A stretch of DNA of 64,000 bases from Aplectana chamaeleonis (lineage: Eukaryota; Nematoda; Chromadorea; Rhabditida; Cosmocercidae). The stretch is taken from the NCBI GenBank assembly GCA_029168955.1, contig JAPDOI010001436.1:116802-180801 (forward strand). Direction: 5' to 3'. Positions 52,080 to 63,645 of this stretch are shown piece by piece (the first letter of the stretch is position 1; every line of letters begins with the position of its first letter). Position numbers and translations under genes: made by a program. Under the pieces are notes generated by a model. It was given only the letters and a program-made list of their open reading frames with translations. It did not search any database and had not been told where the DNA came from.

Positions 52080-52302
52080 AATGTCAGCATGATAATGACA
52101 AAGATTTTCTGACAGAAGAGGTTTTTTTCTTCTCCAACCACCTGAATAGGAAGCCCGCAGATGAATTCATCAAATGCGATAAGATCTCCACGCGTAGCAA
52201 TCTATCGTACACGAGAACTTCGTTCTGATGAATTGGAAACAATTGTGAAAGAGTGGTCATTAGTCATCTCAGAGAATACCAACTTCGCATTCAACATTTT
52301 TG
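52080..52302 (+). CDS. Candidate internal exon, unrecognised gene
   Basis: A good acceptor (TTATTCGCCTTACAG, ending 52,079) precedes a frame starting CQHDNDKDFLTEEVFFFSNH. It later reads PADEFIKCDKIS and stops at 52,228. The next frame over continues with SDELETIVKEWSLVISE up to a donor-like G/GTAATT at 52,302/52,303. Both halves look coding, so this may be one exon with a single-base indel, natural or a consensus error. I see no partner exons with confidence and no known domain. Confidence 0.3.
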
Positions 52303-53313
52303 GTAATTCAATTTTGCTCAACAAGGAACCATGTTGTTTTATCGCACGGATTGCGGTCCAGCACACCTTATCACTATTTTGCTGTTTAATTTGTTTTGAA
52401 TGATTTTTTATTAATTTATACACATCTCTCTATCTCAATATTCCACTCTACTCAAATCTAGGCATTTTGTTACATTCCTTTACACTTCTTCTTCCTATTT
52501 GATGCCAATTTATTAATGAGCGACAAAGTCGTGGTGAAGGACCAGGTCTTTATGACGACAATTTTTTCGGAACGTCGGCCGAGTAAATCTACCGCTTTAA
52601 CAACCTCTACTGCACACGAAAGAAAACCAAAATAGTTATCGACTGTCTTTTCAAGTCTTTTCATGGAGCTGAAAGCCGTGGTTCCAGAGCAATCTGTCAA
52701 GAATTGGTCCTGTGTAGATACTACACGCTTGTAAGTGTAAATATGCTCCGTTTCGGATCGACATCTACTCCGGTGGAGTGCGTGCGTGGGCTCATGTGTG
52801 CTGCGTCTTCCTCTACCTTCACTTTGTCGGTGTCTCTCGCCCGCTTCGCACACGCACGTGAAGGGTTGGCTCCCTCCCCCGCTCCGATAGTTACTTGGCC
52901 AGAAGGCGCATGGGGAAGCGTTCTTGCGATCTTAGGGTCTTCCTTCAGCAACTCACTTCAAACTAATTTAATTTGGATCTGGAAACTAAAATTCTGGTGC
53001 AAAGCGCTTTTCATAGGTGTGATGATTGTTTCTGTTTACATTTGAATAAAATGGTGTGGGGCGGAAATTACGATGTGGCAAACAGTACGCAAATGCAATG
53101 TGCGGCAGCCACAATACCGGCCATAACTTTTGCGTTTTCGGCCGAGAAAAAACGTAGGGAAGCGTTTTTTTTCCTTTTGTCTTACGATGGCCAATTTTCG
53201 AATGTAAAAGTATATTTGGAATCAGAATAGAAAGGTCCCTTTTTCAATTCGCGATACTTTTGGAAAAGCGTGTGGGATGACGACATGGACATAATCGCCC
53301 TTAAATGCCCTAA
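52303..53313. other. No gene recognised
   Basis: Opposed frames at 52,470-52,853 (minus) and 52,704-53,045 (plus) overlap and lack motifs. The sequence could include introns or UTR of the candidate exon upstream. Confidence 0.4.
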
Positions 53314-53788
53314 AGGTAGTGTTCACGATGAATATCATATTCGAGTTCAATTCGAAAATGGGGTTCTTTGGTCGTGAAGGAACATCAAGTAGTGAAGGAC
53401 CAGCGAAGTAAGGAGAATAGAAGAATAAGCTTAGAGTAACCTAAAATAGTGGTTTCTAACGTACGTACAGCTTCAGGTTGCGGACGAGCTTTCGCGCCCT
53501 GCTAGTTTCCGCAAGCGCGCGTTAATGAAAAAATGTGCGCGAATCGATCAGGCGGGGCGGAGGGTAGTTGCTTGATAATTTGTCATCGAAAACGTCCGCG
53601 GCGCCACAAGTTCGTCAGACCGAGGGCAGGGCGGGTTAAGCAGGCGTAATGGGCTAACGAATTCTTCACTTTGTGGCCGTTTTTATCGATTTCTGGCCCG
53701 TTTTCGCTGATTTCCCCTTCCAGCATCTGCCAGCGTACTGTTCCTTACTGAAAGCTCTAAAAAGCGAGACTAATCGTGAACACTGACA
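53314..53788 (-). mobile_element. TTAA MITE, subfamily 2
   Basis: The left end is AGGTAGTGTTCACGATG and the right end ATCGTGAACACTGACA. CTAA is at 53,310-53,313 and TTAA at 53,789-53,792. The interior, reversed, matches the 42.3- and 48.2-kb copies (GGCCAGAAATCGATAAAAAC and GTGGCGCCGCGGACG). It is non-coding. Confidence 0.8.
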
Positions 53789-53853
53789 TTAATTGCTGAA
53801 TCGAGTCTCACGTTTTTTTCGTGTTGTTTGTTTTGTGTCTTATTTTGTCCATA

Positions 53854-54134
53854 CTGTGCTTCTCTGGGCCCAATTCAGGTCCGCAATTGCGTCTCGACAC
53901 GCATTGCGTCTACACGCGCTCGAGTCAGTCGAGTTTCCAGCGCCAAAGCTGACTCGATGTGGCTTTTTTCTATAGTTTTCTTCAGTTTTTTTTTTAGTCT
54001 CCAGTTTCCAAGGCCCACCTAGAGTCACCAGATCGGCGGCTGCGGCGCTGGAAACTCTTCCGACTCAAAAGCGCGCGGCCGCAAAGCGTATCGAGACGCT
54101 ATTGCGGATCGGAATTTGGCCCAGAGAAGCACAG
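53854..54134. mobile_element. TA-target MITE (CTGTGCTT family)
   Basis: It starts CTGTGCTTCTCTGGGCCC and ends GGCCCAGAGAAGCACAG, with TA on both sides (53,852-53,853 and 54,135-54,136). It is 281 bp long and closely matches 222-500 over its full length. The short frames on both strands are the hairpin arms. Confidence 0.88.
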
Positions 54135-54136
54135 TA

Positions 54137-54767
54137 CATCTTTTAGAGGAGTGAGCTACGTGTCATTCCAGAAGATTCCCAATATCTCCTTAGATTTTTA
54201 AATGGATTATCTTGAACCGAGTAATTAAAAAATTGCGGAAAAACGCTTTCTTGAGCGCTTTTTTTTCGCCGAAGACGCATGAGTAAGCCGGCATTTTGGC
54301 GTTATGTGTACTTTATCAGGGTCTGGCCCTATACATATATGAGGATATTTTGAACTGAAAGTCTTGAATAAGTCTCGAGTGATTTTTTTCTATAATTCTT
54401 TTTTCAAATCTCCGGGCCGGAAATGGAGTAGTGGAGGAGTGTCTGAACATTACGAAAAAAAATCACTTACTAGGGTAAGTCGTAATTCCTACCTTTGAAA
54501 AGAACCAATACCTGAACAGCGAGACTCATAGATTTTGGATTCTAAACCTGTATGTTTGGTCAACTATGAAAACGTTGTGAATGTCGGTACGACAGCGATT
54601 CCAAATGCTGTCAATGTCGATCTCTCATCGCGAAGGTTAAATGCCATTACTGACCGATAGCTCAACTCTATCGATCTCTATGATTGGGTTTCTCTCAATT
54701 ACGTCCGAATTCCCGAAAAAAAAATGAGCCGATTCCGTCTTCTAATATCGTGCTTCAAACAGTTTAA
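54137..54767. other. No gene recognised
   Basis: AT-rich spacer without a supported frame. Confidence 0.5.
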
Positions 54768-55233
54768 AGGCAGTGTTCACGATAAAAATCGTTTTTCTGT
54801 TTTCCTACCTGTCTTGAAAACGGCCCCATACTGATTCCAATGATGTCTCTGAAATCGTACAAGACCTTCTGGGAACGGAGTTATGGTCCCTCAAAATATG
54901 AGCTAAGGAAACATGGTGGACGAGTTGTCCGAGGCTTGTAACCTCCGTCTTTTGCAGCCGATGTATGCGAAAGAGAGAAGGTGAGAATGAAGGGAAGAAC
55001 GGTGCTAATAATTGGAAATCATCGCTCATCTCACGATCTCGAGCATTCATTTGTTCACGTCGGTGGGCGTGTGATGCGCTTTAGTTGGGTTTTGAAGTGG
55101 CAACTTCGGGCTCTTTCGGGCTCTTCCTGGCTCGTTTTCATGCGTTCTTTTTCGACGTAAACGTTACAGTGTGCCCTTCCACTACCCATGCCTGGTGGAA
55201 ACTGGAACACATTTTTTATCGTGAACACTGCCT
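54768..55233. mobile_element. TTAA MITE, best-preserved copy
   Basis: It starts AGGCAGTGTTCACGATAAAA and ends TTTTATCGTGAACACTGCCT. TTAA is intact on both sides (54,764-54,767 and 55,234-55,237). It is 466 bp long with no coding capacity and can serve as the reference copy for subfamily 1. Confidence 0.93.
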
Positions 55234-55742
55234 TTAAAGTCTTTCTCGAAATTCCTCATCCAGTTTTTGAAAGATTTCACACGTCTCGCCTGAATCCATT
55301 ATCGCAAGCTGTTCAGACCATATCTCTCTGACATCGTCCGCTTCTCTCTCAAGCTATTGAATAGGGCAAGTGTCTCGAGATTATGAGTTCAATCCAGGAA
55401 AAAACCACTAGGTGGAATTCAGGTGTTTACATCACGTTCTCAACAGCTTACATGTTTCGAAAGGTTTGAACCAGAAATTGCTGCTTCAGATGTGATGTCT
55501 ATCCTCTTTTGCAAAGCGTAATGTACTTTGTTCTTTCGCGAGCGTGTGCGAAGCGAGGGAAAAGGCAGTGGGAAAGTGCAGGGGAAAAGAAGACGCGGCA
55601 GACGAGCACCCCCGCACGCGATCGGCAGAAATAACTCCGAAATAGAGGATACCTGTGAAGCACCGACAAATTGCCCCGATTTTATGTGTGGTGGCACCTA
55701 TTTAGCCACAACATTTCAGATTCTTGAAGGAAAATTCTGGAT
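55234..55742. other. No gene recognised
   Basis: Spacer with opposed frames near 55,440-55,700 that lack features. CGAGCGTGTGCGAAGCGAGG at 55,540 is echoed at 56,410 (CGCGGAGCGAAGGGAG). Confidence 0.45.
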
Positions 55743-56233
55743 CAGGGGTGTGCATTTACCAGTCACCCTTCACCGATTTACCGGATTTACCAATTTTTTT
55801 TGTTGAATTTTTCATTCACGGATTTACCCACCCAATCTACCTAATTCAACTACCTAATTTACCGAAATGTTTATGGATGAATTTTGGGGAATTTTTTGTA
55901 TATTCGACCCATTCCTTGCCCGCTTCCCACCTGTTGGCTCTACTGAGACTGGCTGTAACCGTTTTCAATTCGCGATCCTTTCGATTTTGAGAAAATTTTG
56001 AGTCGGAGCGACTGTCTGCAGCTCGCCATCTTTAGCTCACACACAGAGCGAAATCCTCAGAAATCTTGTAATGATTACATGGTTTGATCTTGTTTTTCTC
56101 TCTTTGAGTCCAGTCATACTTCTCGTCGCCCTCTAGCGGAGCTAAAAGCAGGAATAACTACGGGTGGCGCTTACCAAGCCGCCCGCTCCGATATGACATT
56201 GCCGACCGAAGAAGGATAGTGGTCCCACCCCTG
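55743..56233. mobile_element. Probable hAT-like element (CAGGGGTGTG ends)
   Basis: The left end is CAGGGGTGTGCATTTACC and the right end GGTCCCACCCCTG. GATTTACC words recur four to five times just inside the left end, as in other subterminal-repeat hAT elements here. The flanking 8-mers (TTCTGGAT and CACTAGTA) do not match, so the pairing of these two ends is tentative. Confidence 0.45.
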
Positions 56234-56710
56234 CACTAGTATTGTCCGATGATTAATTTCACTTCCGATTATCATCGATTATTCAAGCGCTATACTTTAC
56301 TGCAGGTGAGAATGCTTGTTTCGAAATTCTTCTGCATTTTTTATGCATGGTAGGAAAGAATTTCGGGCGTATCCTCTACTTCGGAGCCAGTTTTAATCTA
56401 TTCCTCCGCGCGCTTGCGCGGAGCGAAGGGAGAGATAGCGAGAAAGTTTGGGGGAAGGGAAGAAAGAGACTCAGCATGCGCGCGCACACGCTCGCGATAA
56501 ACGGGAATAATGTTCACTACGAAACAAAGGATCGTATGTTCTGAACACCAACTCCTTCACTGCATTCACTTGTGTTCAACAATGACGACGGTCGCGGACG
56601 TATTTGTAAAAACTTTGAAACCGGAATGTTTTAGAGGATTTCGTTTTCCACTGAAGAAGGCTCCGGTCTGAGTAAGTTTTTTGAGCAGCTCACGTGAGAC
56701 CTGTATCTAA

Positions 56711-57152
56711 AGGCACAGTTTAAGCTCAGGGACGAAATCTGCGGGTTCCACATAATCGTGGAGTAGGCCGTCCTTACATAGCACTTGCCAAAGGCGAGCT
56801 TCCAGTTGCTCCGATGAAGCGAGATATAAGAAGAAGCCAACCTGGGGCGGCCACATCAGGAAGCCACTTTGGCACGCCTCTTTTACGGTCTCTCGAGCTC
56901 AACAGTGGCGAGTTAGCGATGATTTTCGATTAATAGCCCCGTTCATCCCTTTATTCTCAGTCTCTCCTCTCCATTCAGATCCTCTCACATACATCGGTTG
57001 CAAATGACAGAAGGTACGAGCCTCGGTTAACTCATCCAAAATGCTTTCGCAGCTCAAATTTTGAGGAGCCATAACTCAATTTTTCATCTGTTTTCTAACA
57101 GAACAGACTTTTGGAACTTCCAAAGATACTTTTTTCATCGTGAACACTGCCT
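56711..57152 (-). mobile_element. TTAA-family MITE with CTAA flanks
   Basis: The right end is ATCGTGAACACTGCCT and the left end a decayed AGGCACAGTTTAAGC. CTAA lies on both sides (56,707-56,710 and 57,153-57,156). The interior, reversed, matches subfamily 1 (GGGACCATAACT and CATACATCGG regions). Identical CTAA flanks suggest occasional use of a non-TTAA target. Confidence 0.75.
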
Positions 57153-57284
57153 CTAACAAGGGACCACTTTGAACAAAAAATGGAGTTTCGAAAAACGGTC
57201 TTTTGAGAGTTGTAGAGGGCGTAAAAATAAACAATTAAAGATTTTAAAATTTCACTCAGCCCTTACGGGTAGATCAAAAACCAC

Positions 57285-57850
57285 TAAAACAATGGGTTGC
57301 GGTAGGTAAAATGCCATTCAATGCACCCTAACCTGACGAAATCCGCTAAAAACAGGAAACGGACCCCATATTCGTGTTCAGCGTCCCAAATTACCCCCTG
57401 GGGCTGTTTGGGCGAAAAAAAAATCGACCTCTGAACCACCAAAAATGGCCTTGAGCTTCTTACCAGAAAAAATTTGGGACTCAAACTTCGCTTTCGGAGC
57501 TTATTCAGAGTGCTCATAACGAATCTGAGGTCAGTTTATCGATTTTCGACAGATTACGGTAGATTACGGTGGGTATACGGTAGTTGGGTCAAAGTCTCAG
57601 GAATTAGACTCAAAATTTCTGAACGGGTGTTAGCATCGGGGTGCTGAATACGAATTTGATGGGTTCACTTGTCAGTTTTCAAAATGCTAAGGTAGGTTTA
57701 GGCCCTCTATGTCATGACAACTACCGTAATAAACAGTAAACCTTAGAATTTTGGCAAACGACCTCTAAATTCGTGTTCAGCACCCTAGATTACCCCTACA
57801 TACAAGTTTTGAGCCGAATCCGAAAATTTTCTCCAAACCACCCTAAAAAT
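57285..57850. repeat. Dispersed repeat D, copy 3 (both orientations)
   Basis: It contains ATATTCGTGTTCAGCGTCCC (57,370) and, reversed, GGGGTGCTGAATACGAATTT (57,637), then AAATTCGTGTTCAGCACCC again (57,765), with GATTACGGTAGATTACGG between. The block order shows internal inverted repetition. Confidence 0.6.
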
Positions 57851-58557
57851 TCCTTGATGGTACTCTAGCCTTGTCGCAAGGCTTGGAAAAACGACTATAA
57901 CTTCTTTTCATAAAAGCTTCTCTAGTTTTCAGAGAAGCTGCGAAGAGCATACTCGGATTCTACGTCCGAAATGGCACCAGAAAACTACATTTAAACCAGA
58001 ATGGCCAGGCTGAATAAAAGTAGTTATCTTGTAAGATGCGTTTTCAAAAGAGTGGTTCTGTTCTACTCCAAATTTTGAAATTGTTAACGAAACACTTTTC
58101 TTGAGTCTTTGAGCCATGCGCTAAAGTATTAGGTTGCTTCAATGGATTTTGTAGTTTAGGTAAACTCCACTTCTGTTCACAACAAATATTTCTTAAAAAG
58201 GTTGATCATTGATCAAGGAACAAGTCCACGAAGTTTCATTTTGTCCGAACTATTTTCCAGTGTCATATATCAAAATAAGTCCCCTAAAGTGTTTCTCCGA
58301 ATTAAGTACGGTTTTTCTGTAACATATGTGGGGGATAAGGGTAAGGGTATGCTTGATATTCTAGCAATTGTCGAAACCTCGGAATTTCTATAGTTCCCAA
58401 CATTGATGTGAACCGTTCTCCGTTTATATCACGTTACCTCTGCGATATAAGGAAAGAGGTATAAAAATAAAGGGAGACACTGTTAAAAACTCAAAACAAG
58501 TAAAAAGTGCTTTTAACACATAGAAATGTCATTCCACTACCAGCCATAATGCAGTAA

Positions 58558-58640
58558 TGATCCCACAGTATTCGAACCATCTTTCAATCTGCTTCTGTAA
58601 TCCAACGCCTAAACCGACTGAGCCACGGTGTACCACTAAC
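58558..58640 (-). repeat. tRNA-like (SINE-head-like) segment
   Basis: On the minus strand TGGCTCAGTCGGTTTAGGC (58,627-58,609) is a near-canonical tRNA A box with D-loop. GGTTCGAATAC (58,580-58,570) is a good B box at tRNA-like distance. The T-stem and acceptor do not pair well, so a tRNA-derived SINE is more likely than a functional tRNA. Confidence 0.5.
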
Positions 58641-59008
58641 TACCTCAATGTCGACTTCATCACATTGCAGTAATCGGTAGCTTGAATGCAACGGGCATTT
58701 GTTCCAGGGGATCAATGAACAAGTCATAACTCGAGAACCTAGCTAGATTTTCATCTTTCAAACTTTTAGGAGAACCTTTTCAGATGATTTCGAAGCTCAC
58801 TGTGATTAGCTCAAGACATTTGTGCTACGTCACTCCCAATCCAACTTGTTCTGGTTTTCTTTCCATTTTTGATCGTTTTTGATCTACTCCGTAAGGACTG
58901 GAGTGAAATTTCTTAAAATCTCAAATTGTTTCTTTTTAACTCCCTCTACAACCCCTCAAAAGACCGTTTTTCAAAACTCCATTTTATGTTCGAAGTGGTC
59001 CCTTGTAA

Positions 59009-59385
59009 GTGCATCAGTTAAGAACATTTTTTCTGAATTCAGAGCGATCACAGGATTATGCTCCTGTCCTAAGATGTTTGGAAATCTCTAAGCTCTCTTT
59101 TCTAAATCTTCAAACTTCACTCCCTTAGAAATGCTGAATCTCAGGAAGAAAGCCTTTACCGAAAGCGCACACTAATGCTAGCAAGTCTCATGAATACAGA
59201 AGCCGAATCGGTATCTAAGTTGTAAGTCAAAAAACAGCATTTCCAAAGATTTGTATGAGTTTTGAAAAACGGTAAGTTACCACACGGTTAGTGGACGGAC
59301 GGTGGTGCCATGTGAGCAGTGGGGCAGCATGGCGCGATGCACTCTGGCCCACGCCCATTTTCACCATTACGCTGCACTGAATTTG
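59009..59385. other. No gene recognised
   Basis: Spacer between the 1.85-kb element and the foldback; no frame of note. Confidence 0.45.
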
Positions 59386-59985
59386 AGGGCATGTGGATCA
59401 GAATCCAGCACCGCGGAGTGTGGCTAAGGAGCAGTTCGGCTGGTACACACGACGCGCGCGACGTTAAACGCTGTGCGCGCTCATCGTCCTTGGGGCGCGT
59501 TAACCGGAGGGTGCCACTCAAAAAAGAGTTGTTGTTTTTCTCTATTTTAGCTGTGCCTCTCGTCGTTTTTGCATTTCTTTTTTTTTCTAATCTGAAGATC
59601 GGTGTGTCGGGCACGTAGGTCGGCAGACGTAGGGTCGGCGTTTGAATCGGGAATCAACATCATCTCCCATTCCACTCCAAGAAGCAAACAAAAAGAACTC
59701 AAAAAAAAACTTGTATAAAAAGTGCGAATTTGAATGAAACGATGGTATGAGAAGCATTGCGTCTGAAAAAGCGCATAGGAAACAAAAAAACAACGAAAAA
59801 ACGTAAAAAACCATAAGGGGGGACGGCTACAATGGAACAACGACTACTTCTTTCGTAGGTCCCTTGTTAACGCGCCCCAAGCGATCGATGAGCGCAGCAC
59901 AGCGTTTTTTCCGTCGCGCGTCGCGTGTGCTAGCCGAACTGCTCCTCAGCCACACACCCGCGGTGTGGACCTCGATCCACATGCC
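59386..59985. mobile_element. 600-bp foldback element
   Basis: The left arm (59,386-59,505: GGCATGTGGATCAGAATCC, CACCGCGGAGTGTGGCT, CTTGGGGCGCGTTAAC) is the imperfect complement of the right arm (59,862-59,985: GTTAACGCGCCCCAAG, AGCCACACACCCGCGGTG, CACATGCC). The loop (59,506-59,860) is AT-rich and unrelated. No target duplication was identified. Confidence 0.7.
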
Positions 59986-60197
59986 AATTCTGAGCACCTA
60001 CTCACCAGGTAAATGAAACCAAGCAGTTACTTGTAACATAAAAAGCCAAAAACGAGTCACTTATTACATATTCTAGCCTCAATGTAAGTTACTGAGACTC
60101 ATTCCCTATCTCAGGTTCATTTATGTTATATACAAGCATATATCGGCGGGACTCAGCATGCAGTGCGCCGCCAATATGTTTTCATGTAAATTTAATT
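59986..60197. other. No gene recognised
   Basis: Short AT-rich spacer before RTE copy 2. Confidence 0.5.
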
Positions 60198-63100
60198 GGG
60201 GGTGTGTATACAAGTCTGTTGAAGTACCTGCTCAAGTTGGTGCCCCTGCTTTCGCTACGCTGAACCCAGCAGACGTTTGAGTGTACACAGGGAACGTTCG
60301 AGCGATATTAAGCGTGCACAACTATATCGCGAAAGTATCCCGCACATTGCATAAAGCGTTTCTGCCGTCCGGCACATCTAAGGCGCTCCGGTCCATAACA
60401 CCTTAGGATCCGTACCTAGGGAGTCATGGAGTCTCTTTGGCCCACAAGCCACAATTTCAAGCTGGCACCCTGAACTGTCGATCGCTGTCGAGTGATATCC
60501 AAAAAACTGCGCCTATCCAGACTTCTGAGCTATTTCCATGCACCGCGTTTGCTGCTTTGCAGGAAACCCGCCTCTGCCGATAGACCCGTCATCAGCGTCG
60601 GAGAGTACAACCATCTACTGCGGTAACGCTTAGACGATAGGAGAGTGGGAGGCTGTTGCAATAGCTGTAAGGAAGGATTTCCAAATGGGTATGGTCAAGG
60701 AGTTCGGCTCAATCGTCGTGTCGGAATGCATTCGTACGGACTGCCCGGGATCACAGAGGGATTCAATCTGTGGATAGTGAGTGCTCATGCGCCCACCGAA
60801 ACCGCCGGAAGACACCCCGAAGGATGCGTTTTATGAGGAAACTCCAACACGTTGCTGGTCAGGATACCTTGTCAACATGCTGTTGTCGTGGGGATTGACG
60901 CAAATGCGAAGATGGGACTTGATCCAGGAATCCGAAGTACTTCCGGTAAAAATGGTTCTACTGCCAGTGGACGCAAACGATCGGACAAATGGCTACCGCC
61001 TTGTCGACTTTTGTGAACGCAGTGGTCTGATTATTGCATCGACATTCAAGAGGAACTCATCGCCGCCATCAGCTTACGTGGCAGGGACCAACCCGGCTCT
61101 CTCCAGAAGAGCAGCGGAAGCGGAAGATGACAACTTTGAAACTACAGCTTGACTCATGTCCTGACGAGGAATATTCCAGTATCGGACATTCGAAGATCTG
61201 GGGAGAGCTGTGTGGGATGTCGCATTCGATTCTGATCACCGTCCTGTTCTTGTTGACAACTTCACTGGGCGAGGATTCAAAAGAGGAAGCGAGGGGCCTC
61301 AGCCTCTCTCCGCGCAGAGGATTGATTAATGACAAGTCTCAGAGATGGAAGAGGTGCAGAAGGAATTTCCGACAACGCGTTTCTATTCACATCGGGAGTA
61401 CGGACTAAGAAGAAACTTTACGGACGCAAGATTCTTTTGTCAAATGCATCCAGGACGCTTCTGAAAGAGGTACACTCCCGGTTGTACAGCCTAAGAAGAA
61501 GTTCGCTCTACGTCCTCAGAATAAAGGAAACGACATCTACCTACAAACAGAGTATGTGCTCTCCGGACTGCATGGAAACTTCGTGGAGGAGAAGCGTCTG
61601 AGGAGGGAAGTTGCGTGCCGGCAGCTTCAAAGTGACCGCGAACGAGAGTGGACGTGTAGAGCTTAAGGAGTTCGAGAAGGCTTTGGGAGGAGAAGGCCAA
61701 GAACCCAGGGAGCCTTGCCACGTTGCTGGGCAGTGACAGTATAGCGGGAAGATGAAGAGATGTTCTCCTGTCTTGAACACTACCAATGGAGTTGCAAAGT
61801 AGCAGATGCGACGCTGCCAATATGGAAGCGATTACTTCAGTTCACTACTGAATCGTCCAGCGCCATCAGTACCTGAGCTCCCGCATGTTCAGAGAGCACA
61901 TTACGATGTCAGTGAGGAACCGCCGACTGAGTCTGAAGTTTTGATTGTGTCCGGAAAATGAAGAATGGAAAGGCAGGTGGAGATGACAACATCACTGCTG
62001 AAATGCTGGGAAAGCTCTTCCTCCGTCTGGGATTCGTGAAATGACCTAACACCATCCGTGCCATATGGATGAGCCGAAAGGATACCCGATTCAGGAGAGA
62101 CATGCGGATCATCGTACTTCTTCATGCAAGTAGCTATCCGTCATTACGGGATCCTAAGAACTACAGAGGAATCTCTCTCTACTTTCGTGTCATGTACAAG
62201 GTTTTAGAAACGGTATTATGGCCTCGAGCGACTTATCAAACATCGAAGGAACGACCAGAGACATTCAGAGTAAGCCGGTTTTCGACTCTGGAAGATCGAC
62301 CATCGACCAAGTAAGCCCGGTCGAGAAGAGTAATTGAATCGTGGCAGCGCTTTTCGAAGCCATTATTACAGCTTGCTTTTTGGACTTTTGAAGCCGCGTT
62401 CGAACTCTCCTCATCGTGATCGATTGCTCAATGCTCTGCGAGCAGATGGGAGTCCCGGAAAAGTATGTTCGGTTAATCGGAGGACATGAACAAAAGCGAA
62501 CAACAGCAGCAGTTCGTACACCTGTCGGATTTACGTCAGCTTTCGAGGTGAAAACAGGAGTAAGGCAAGGAGCCGTTGCAGGACCTTTCTTTCAACTTCG
62601 CCGTTGATGACATCAATGCGTAGAGTTGCAGAACAGTTTCCTGCGGATGCGATCCTAACACCATCAGGACGCCCCTCGTCGACCTGGAGTACGCCGACGA
62701 CATTGTGTTATTCGCTGAAAACAACGCAACAACTGCAAAGGATTGTGAACCCTCGTTTCGAAGCATGCCGCAGCCTATGGATTTCTGGTCGTCGTCCCGG
62801 ACAAATGCAAGCAGATGTGGGTCTTCTCAGAGGCCTTCAACTGGAGTTTGTGTGGACGGACAACGTATCGAACTGGTGGACGATTTCTGTTATTTGGGCT
62901 TATTGCTGAAGAACGATGGTAGTTATGCAGCGGATATTCGACAACGATGTGCGAAAGCTACGTCTGCATTCAATTTTCTAACCAAGTGTTTGTGGTCTAC
63001 CACCATCTGCGAAGGAAGTCAAGTTGCAGGCGTCTACCTATCCGCCATTCTCGCCCTATCATGTATGTACGGATCGGAGACGTGGGCAGCACCGAAAACG

Positions 63101-63645
63101 CAGATGGAAAGGTTAGGATTGCACGGAGAGGAAGCTTTTTAGGCGTTTGCTTGGATATTTCTGGCCGCGTGTATGCCATAACGAAGACCTTTACAAGGAA
63201 ATCGACGCAGTACATCAACGCTTGACACACGAGGGGAGGTGCCAGCATCTTCCTAACGCCATCTCAAGCAGCAAATGGAAAGTCGGACGTTCGTCTGCTC
63301 GGGCATTATACTAAGAAGAACCCTGGATCGTCTCGTACAACACGCTTTAAAAATGCTTCCAAATCCTGTTCTGGAAACGGCCACCTGGGCGTAGGCGAAA
63401 GCTTCCCGTGGACGGATGTGGTTAAAGAGGATTCCAAAGTCACTCGGCATCGAAAGACAAAGTTCAGGCGCGATGTTTCGTTTCGCAGGAAATGGAATAG
63501 TGACAGCTGGATGGAAATGTGTTCAAATTGTGGCTGAAGACCGTGAGAAATGGACACGGCTGACTACTAGGACGGCACACCTCGGTGAAGATGCGGAATG
63601 ACCGCGTCAGGCGAAAGCCAACCGATTAAGTCAAAGTAAGTCAAA
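60198..63645 (+). mobile_element. RTE-clade non-LTR retrotransposon, copy 2
   Basis: It is colinear with the minus-strand copy at 22,877-26,245 over its whole length. The 5' end is at GGGTGTGTATACAAGTCTG and the 3' end at CCGATTAAGTCAAAGTAAGTC. It carries more single-base indels than copy 1, often as gained bases in runs. It is not flanked by (TA)n. Confidence 0.88.
60427..63601 (+). pseudogene. RTE endonuclease-reverse transcriptase, heavily frameshifted
   Basis: The blocks occur in the same order as in copy 1: the endonuclease region (CRSLSSDIQK near 60,475; LVDFCERSGLI near 61,000), the reverse transcriptase (PKNYRGISL near 62,150; VKTGVRQGAVAGPF near 62,550; LEYADDIVLFAEN near 62,685), MYGSETWAAPKTQ (63,062) and the C-terminal HLGEDAE (63,601). 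At least ten frame changes break it. The catalytic aspartates of the YADD box are still encoded. It cannot express a full protein as written. Confidence 0.85.

Larger units (their letters stand above)
57157..59005. mobile_element. 1.85-kb DNA element with about 125-bp TIRs and TAA flanks
   Basis: The left arm, CAAGGGACCACTTTGAAC onward to about 57,283, is the complement of 58,875-59,005 (ending GTGGTCCCTTG). Shared blocks include AAAACGGTCTTTTGAG and CTCTACAACCCCTCAAAA in inverted order. TAA lies outside both ends (57,154-57,156 and 59,006-59,008), compatible with a PIF/Harbinger-type 3-bp target. The interior holds repeat D (57,285-57,850) and a tRNA-like segment. No transposase frame is present. 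Confidence 0.75.

Noticed and set aside
52470..52853. 127-codon minus-strand frame as a gene
   Set aside because: An opposed frame of similar length overlaps it, and no motif, splice site or homology is recognisable.
58558..58640. Functional tRNA gene
   Set aside because: The A and B boxes are good, but the T-stem and acceptor stem do not pair, so only a tRNA-derived repeat is called.
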